From positions 1-8,956 of the forward strand of contig JAZFSZ010000082.1 in assembly GCA_036446455.1 (NCBI GenBank): 8,956 bases of DNA, in the 5' to 3' direction. Source of the DNA: JAZFSZ01 sp036446455 (GTDB lineage Bacteria; Pseudomonadota; Gammaproteobacteria; Acidiferrobacterales; JAJDNE01). The notes beneath the pieces are model-generated. The model was not told the origin of the DNA. It worked only from the letters and a program-made list of their open reading frames with translations, and did no database searches. This document shows positions 5,843 to 8,956 of the stretch, piece by piece (positions within the stretch are counted from its first letter, which is position 1; every line of letters starts with the position of its first letter). Position numbers and translations under genes: made by a program.

Positions 5843-7753
5843 TTAAATGCCGCGGCCCGCGATATCGCTTGCAAGGAACTCCGTAAAGGCGTTGAGGGTC
5901 ATCGCGCCCTTGTCCTCACCAGCTCGCGTGCGAACGGCAACTGTGCCATCCCCAACCTCCTGTTTACCTACCACCAGCAGATAGGGGATACGCTGCATTG
6001 TGTGCTCGCGGATTTTATAGCCGATTTTCTCGTTTCTCAAGTCGGATTCGACCCTGAAGCCCCGATTTTTCAGAGAATTCTCGATTTTTTTTGCATAATC
6101 GGCCTGACCCTCAGCAATGGACAGTATTACCGCCTGTACCGGCGCCAGCCAGGCGGGAAACGAGCCGGCGTGTTCTTCGATCAAGATGCCGATAAATCGC
6201 TCCACAGAGCCAAGAATTGCCCGATGCAACATGACTGGCACCTGTTTGCTGGAGTCCTCGGCAACATATTGCGCCCCCAGTCGGCCGGGCATGGAAAAAT
6301 CCACCTGAATAGTGCCGCATTGCCATACCCGCCCAATCGAATCCTTGAGTGAAAACTCGATTTTGGGCCCGTAGAATGCTCCCTCGCCCGGATACAAGTC
6401 CCAGTCCAGCTCCTTGGCGTTGAGCGCCTGTTCCAGCGCCTGTTCGGCCTTGTCCCAGACTTCGTCTGCACCAACGCGCTGTTCCGGTCGGGTCGATAGC
6501 CTGATAGGAATATCGGTAAATCCAAAATCAGCGTAGACCTTAAACAACAGATCAATAAAAGCCGATACCTCGCCCTGAATCTGTTCCTCAGTGCAAAAAA
6601 TGTGGGCATCGTCCTGCACAAAACTTCGCAGTCGCATCAACCCATGTAACGTACCCGACGGTTCATTGCGCAGACAGGAACCGAATTCGGCCATGCGCAA
6701 AGGCAGATCACGGTAGCTGCGCAGCCCCTGATTGAAAATCTGTACATGGCAGGGGCAGTTCATGGGCTTAATCGCGTAGTCCCGATTCTCCGATTGGGTG
6801 GTGAACATGTCCTTGCGAAATTTTTCCCAGTGCCCGGATTTCTCCCACAGACTGCGGTCGACCACCGTCGGCGTATTCACCTCCTGGTAATCATGCTTAC
6901 GCAGCATGTTGCGAATGTAGTCGACCACATTGCGGTACAACGTCCAGCCGCGGTCGTGCCAGAAGATCATGCCTGGCGCCTCTTCCTGAATGTGGTACAG
7001 GTCCAGTTTACGGCCAAGCTTGCGGTGATCGCGTTTTTCCGCTTCTTCCAACCGATACAGATACTCCTTCAAATCATCCTTGCTACCCCAGGCGGTACCA
7101 TATATTCGCTGCAACATTTCGTTGTTGGAGTCACCGCGCCAGTAGGCACCGGCCACCTTCATTAATTTGAAGGCCCTGATATGCCTGGTGTTGGGCACAT
7201 GTGGGCCACGGCAAAGATCAATAAAGTCACCTTGACGATAGAGTGAAATATCTTCACCTTTGGGGATGGCCTCAATAATTTCGGCTTTGTAATTCTCGCC
7301 CATGTCGCGAAAAATTTTGATCGCATCCTCACGTTTCATTACCTCACGCTGAACAACGTCGCCCTTCTTTGCCAGTTCCTTCATGCGCTTCTCGATCGCG
7401 CCCATGTCTTCATTGGTAAACCCGCGCTTGTAGGAAAAGTCGTAATAGAAACCATTTTCGATCACCGGGCCGATGGTGACCTGCGCTTCTGGAAACAACT
7501 GCTTTACTGCCTGCGCCAGCAAGTGGGCCGTCGAGTGGCGAATGACATCAACGCCCTCTTCGTCCCTGGAAGTCATTATGCTGACCGCCGCATCATGGTC
7601 GACAACGAACGAGGTATCGACGGGTTTGCCGTCAACAATGCCAGCAAGGGCGGCCTTGGCCAGACCGGGGCCAATATCAGCGGCGATATCGGCGATGGAA
7701 ACGGGACTATCGAATTTGCGGCGGCTGCCGTCCGGGAGTGTTATTTCAAGCAT
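5843..7753 (-). CDS. thrS: Threonyl-tRNA synthetase
   Basis: A 636-residue class II synthetase, close to the E. coli length (642). It charges tRNA-Thr and clears mischarged Ser-tRNA-Thr. The domains in order are an N-terminal TGS domain (1-61), the editing domain with HSTAH (His73, His77) and CRGPH (Cys181, His185), the catalytic core with motif 2 around Arg362 and motif 3 GSVERF (Arg519), and the anticodon-binding domain (~535-636). Zinc ligands for threonine recognition are present at Cys333, His384 and His510. AAGGG lies 6 nt before the ATG. The untranslated leader holds a hairpin resembling the ThrRS autoregulatory operator. The leader and first ~12 codons occur a second time, degraded, 1046 bp upstream. 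Confidence 0.98.
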   Translation of the reverse strand: MLEITLPDGSRRKFDSPVSIADIAADIGPGLAKAALAGIVDGKPVDTSFVVDHDAAVSIMTSRDEEGVDVIRHSTAHLLAQAVKQLFPEAQVTIGPVIENGFYYDFSYKRGFTNEDMGAIEKRMKELAKKGDVVQREVMKREDAIKIFRDMGENYKAEIIEAIPKGEDISLYRQGDFIDLCRGPHVPNTRHIRAFKLMKVAGAYWRGDSNNEMLQRIYGTAWGSKDDLKEYLYRLEEAEKRDHRKLGRKLDLYHIQEEAPGMIFWHDRGWTLYRNVVDYIRNMLRKHDYQEVNTPTVVDRSLWEKSGHWEKFRKDMFTTQSENRDYAIKPMNCPCHVQIFNQGLRSYRDLPLRMAEFGSCLRNEPSGTLHGLMRLRSFVQDDAHIFCTEEQIQGEVSAFIDLLFKVYADFGFTDIPIRLSTRPEQRVGADEVWDKAEQALEQALNAKELDWDLYPGEGAFYGPKIEFSLKDSIGRVWQCGTIQVDFSMPGRLGAQYVAEDSSKQVPVMLHRAILGSVERFIGILIEEHAGSFPAWLAPVQAVILSIAEGQADYAKKIENSLKNRGFRVESDLRNEKIGYKIREHTMQRIPYLLVVGKQEVGDGTVAVRTRAGEDKGAMTLNAFTEFLASDIAGRGI

Positions 7754-7808
7754 TCTGGACCCTTATTTGCAGTGGCGGCCTCTACGAGGAGCCGTGTACT
7801 GGTCTGCT
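7725..7808 (-). repeat. thrS leader/5' end, repeat copy A (active copy)
   Basis: This block is about 84% identical, without gaps, to 8771-8854 (constant offset of 1046 bp). It spans the operator hairpin, Shine-Dalgarno, start codon and first codons of intact thrS. The longest identical run is 23 bases (7758-7780), covering the hairpin base and ribosome-binding region rather than the coding part. Confidence 0.9.
7758..7794 (-). promoter_or_regulatory. Putative ThrRS translational operator hairpin (thrS leader)
   Basis: On the minus strand the leader reads CGG-CT-CCT-CGTAG-AGG-CCG (7794-7776), a hairpin with a two-base bulge whose loop begins CGU. The CGU lies 31-33 nt before the thrS start, and AAGGG follows the hairpin. 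In E. coli, ThrRS represses thrS by binding an anticodon-arm-like hairpin with a CGU-type loop at a similar place just before the Shine-Dalgarno. An alternative fold, 5-bp CGGCT/GGCCG with a larger loop, also exposes CGU. The same structure, with changed loop bases, is kept in the second leader copy. The function is inferred from position and form. Confidence 0.55.
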
Positions 7809-7842
7809 AAAGTTAAAATTAAACGCCCGCGCCGTCAGTTTC

Positions 7843-7913
7843 TAGGCACCAGTGGATTCGAACCACCGAACCCGCCATCTCAAGGCGGTGCTCCATTTAC
7901 GTAAGCTATACCT
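7843..7913 (-). pseudogene. Degenerate tRNA (Val-like) pseudogene
   Basis: On the minus strand the 3' two thirds look like a sound tRNA: GAGCA, anticodon stem CCGCC/GGCGG with loop TTGAGAT, T arm GGTGG-TTCGAAT-CCACT and acceptor GGTGCCT plus discriminator A. The anticodon would be GAG (leucine), but there is no long variable arm, so it is not a genuine tRNA-Leu. The anticodon arm matches tRNA-Val(GAC) with a compensatory pair change. The 5' part is broken: the acceptor pairs poorly (AGGTATA), the spacer between acceptor and D stem is missing, and the D loop lacks GG. No CCA is encoded (GAA instead). It lies 35 nt before the thrS leader. A divergent working tRNA is possible but unlikely. Confidence 0.65.
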
Positions 7914-7927
7914 AACTAATGCGCGAA

Positions 7928-7955
7928 AATATCATACATAAAGGAATAAACTCAA
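7928..7955 (-). promoter_or_regulatory. Candidate promoter upstream of tRNA pseudogene and thrS
   Basis: Minus-strand TTGAGT (7955-7950), a 16-base spacer and GATATT (7933-7928), with an overlapping TATGAT, are followed by a GC-rich CGCGCA. This resembles a stable-RNA promoter. It could drive the tRNA-like segment and thrS now that thrS is separated from the upstream tRNA unit. The hexamers are imperfect, so confidence is low. The 7914-8032 gap holds nothing else I can identify. Confidence 0.3.
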
Positions 7956-8032
7956 GTGGCTTGTAAAAACCCCGATTCAGCATCTACGCAAGCATCACAA
8001 GCCTGTATGTGCATCGATATTGAATTCCTGCG

Positions 8033-8482
8033 TTAAAACCCGCTTTCTCGTCTGAGCGCGGCAATCACCTTGCGCTTGATTTTGACGAAAAATGATTCGC
8101 TTATTCCAAATATTTTCACACTTCCCCGAATAACTCGACTAGGTATGTAAGTTAAGCCGGAAACTTTCATCCTGACCTTATAGGTCCCGGAGATTGGAAC
8201 TAGCTCATTTCGTTCATTGCCTCTTACTGCCAGTTCTCCTCCATGCACAGACGCAACATATAATGTATCAAGCGTGCGAATTCCAACGGTGCCGATGTCC
8301 GTTATCTCGGTGCCAAAAGAACCCCGACTTCCTCTTTCGGGATAAAAAATACCGGCGTCTCCGACCCTCAGCTGCCCAATCACTTCCTCAGAAACACAGG
8401 CTGTAACGTAAGCCTGGTTAGTATCCAGAACAACGAACATTGACTGGCCCCTGGATAACCAGTCACCGATGCCCACGAGCAA
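8033..8482 (-). pseudogene. C-terminal fragment of M50-peptidase/HlyD-type adaptor protein
   Basis: An open frame of 149 codons from a TTG. It starts mid-domain: GIGDWLSRGQSMFVVLD looks like the second half of a lipoyl/barrel-sandwich domain, followed by VTACVSEEVIGQLRVGDAGIFYPE (beta-barrel). The end, YVASVHGGELAV...LVPISGTYKVRMKV...RGSVKIFGISESFFVKIKRKVIAALRRESGF, is the typical tail of membrane M50 peptidase-HlyD fusion proteins and related type I secretion adaptors. Such proteins are normally several hundred residues long with membrane segments; none remain here. The frame is closed upstream by TAA at 8513-8515, beyond which it stays open to an ATG at 8659 without recognisable homology. 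I see no good ribosome site and no partner transporter, so this is best read as a decayed remnant. Confidence 0.6.
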
Positions 8483-8506
8483 TCCTAAGCACCAAGCCCT
8501 CGGTCC

Positions 8507-8554
8507 TGCGATTTAGATACAGAATCCAGATACCTCAGCCACAGCTAAATCGCA
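8507..8554. repeat. Perfect 10-bp inverted repeat
   Basis: TGCGATTTAG (8507-8516) is repeated inverted as CTAAATCGCA (8545-8554) with 28 bases between. It sits exactly where the recognisable part of the adaptor fragment breaks off, and its left arm contains the TAA (8513-8515) that closes that frame. It may mark an insertion junction or be chance. The rest of 8483-8670 shows no feature that I can support. Confidence 0.45.
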
Positions 8555-8670
8555 TCCTTGATTGGGAACGGACCCATTTGCACGTATTATTTTTCGGCCT
8601 TCATTGCCGTACACAGACCGACCAAAACTGCGGACAGCTTTTTCCACAATTTTTAACATGAGTCACAAAA

Positions 8671-8799
8671 TTACAGCGGGCGACACAACAGGTAGTCGCC
8701 ATTCTTGATGTTCCTGTCACCGGGATCCGTACCTGAAATCTTCAACGATTCAACCGAACATTTGCCGAGACTGCCCTCCGGAAGTGTCATTCCAGTCAT
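8671..8799 (-). pseudogene. 42-codon chimeric ORF starting from duplicated thrS 5' end
   Basis: The ATG, AAGGG Shine-Dalgarno and leader are homologous to those of thrS. The first residues MTGMTLPEGS correspond to thrS MLEITLPDGS, and DNA similarity runs to about codon 14, where a one-base indel appears. The frame then departs: LGKCSVESLKISGTDPGDRNIKNGDYLLCRPL, ending in TAA. The second part is unrelated to the TGS domain and I do not recognise its family. It is probably a truncated thrS remnant fused to foreign sequence, but the preserved start signals and clean frame leave open that a small peptide is made under ThrRS-type control. Confidence 0.45.
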
Positions 8800-8854
8800 T
8801 CTCGACCCTTATTTGCAGTGGCGGCCTTGACGAGGCGCCGCGTACGGGTAGGCC
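8771..8854 (-). repeat. thrS leader/5' end, repeat copy B (degraded copy)
   Basis: The second copy of the thrS leader, aligned with 7725-7808. It keeps the start codon (8799-8797), AAGGG and the hairpin CGG-CG-CCT-CGTCA-AGG-CCG (8840-8822), again with CGU 31-33 nt before the ATG. The loop and bulge bases differ while the stem is kept. It lies right after the tRNA terminator, probably the ancestral position of the thrS 5' end. Confidence 0.9.
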
Positions 8855-8866
8855 GTTACGGATACC

Positions 8867-8916
8867 AAAAAAAGCCTGCCCTGGTATCTACGAGTAGCAG
8901 ATGCCGGGGCAGGCTT
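8867..8916 (-). terminator. Intrinsic terminator of the upstream tRNA unit
   Basis: AAGCCTGCCC (8872-8881) pairs perfectly with GGGCAGGCTT (8907-8916). An inner stem (8882-8889 with 8899-8906) has two A/C mismatches on the minus-strand RNA. Seven Us follow on the minus strand (8873-8867). The hairpin begins 7 nt after the tRNA CCA, so it ends the tRNA transcript. The inner mismatches would be G-U pairs in a plus-strand transcript, but that side lacks a U-run. Confidence 0.85.
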
Positions 8917-8923
8917 CGTTATC

Positions 8924-8956
8924 TGGTAGGCGCGATTGGATTCGAACCAACGACCC
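8924..8956 (-). tRNA. tRNA 3' part, probably tRNA-Val, cut by window edge
   Basis: On the minus strand this reads GGGTC, T arm GTTGG-TTCGAAT-CCAAT, acceptor CGCGCCT, discriminator A and encoded CCA (8926-8924). Only 33 bases are inside the window and the anticodon is not visible. The GGGTCGTTGGTTCGA...CCAATCGCGCCTACCA pattern fits tRNA-Val(GAC) of pseudomonad type, and a tRNA-Val upstream of thrS fits the synteny; both comparisons are from memory. That it is a tRNA is certain; the valine identity is an inference. Confidence 0.8.

Noticed and set aside
7801..7845. Separate thrS promoter (for example CTGACG / TAACTT with a 17-base spacer)
   Set aside because: The hexamers match the consensus poorly, and the AT-rich stretch is short. 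It is not supportable without transcript data.
7473..7904. Plus-strand ORF of 143 codons across the thrS 5' end and tRNA-like segment
   Set aside because: It spans antisense thrS, the leader and a tRNA pseudogene, and its translation is low-complexity in composition with no family resemblance.
7843..7913. Functional tRNA-Leu(GAG)
   Set aside because: It lacks the long variable arm of leucine tRNAs, a paired acceptor stem, a normal D loop and an encoded CCA.

Overview
The window carries the conserved gammaproteobacterial translation cluster thrS–infC–rpmI–rplT–pheS–pheT–ihfA–merR-like–tRNA-Pro, all read from the minus strand. The gene order, the full-length proteins (close in length to the Escherichia coli and Pseudomonas families) and a tRNA at each end suggest a gammaproteobacterial chromosome. 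The genus cannot be fixed from sequence alone.

Reading along transcription (high to low coordinates), the window opens with the 3' end of a tRNA, probably tRNA-Val, at 8924-8956, followed by its intrinsic terminator. A scrambled stretch of about 1 kb follows (7809-8800). It holds a degraded second copy of the thrS leader and first codons (8771-8854), a 42-codon chimeric reading frame that starts from that leader, the C-terminal part of an M50/HlyD-type membrane-protease or secretion-adaptor protein (8033-8482), and a Val-like tRNA pseudogene (7843-7913). Then come the intact thrS leader and thrS itself.

From thrS onward the layout is standard. ThrRS is followed by IF3 (infC, starting at an AUU codon not obvious in a normal ORF scan), ribosomal proteins L35 and L20, a strong hairpin terminator/attenuator, both subunits of phenylalanyl-tRNA synthetase, the IHF alpha subunit, a small MerR-type regulator and tRNA-Pro(GGG). 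These genes supply charged Thr- and Phe-tRNA, initiation fidelity, large-subunit assembly and nucleoid architecture. Several junctions carry translational control signals: an anticodon-like hairpin before thrS, AUU at infC, a structured Shine-Dalgarno spacer before pheS, and an inverted-repeat element between pheS and pheT.

The most unusual part is the duplicated thrS leader. Both copies keep a hairpin with a CGU loop 31-33 nt before the start codon, the layout expected of a ThrRS-binding translational operator. The copy next to the intact tRNA now precedes a short chimeric ORF. I do not see a complete new defence or metabolic system. The region reads as an old integration or duplication scar that has kept a regulatory RNA element.
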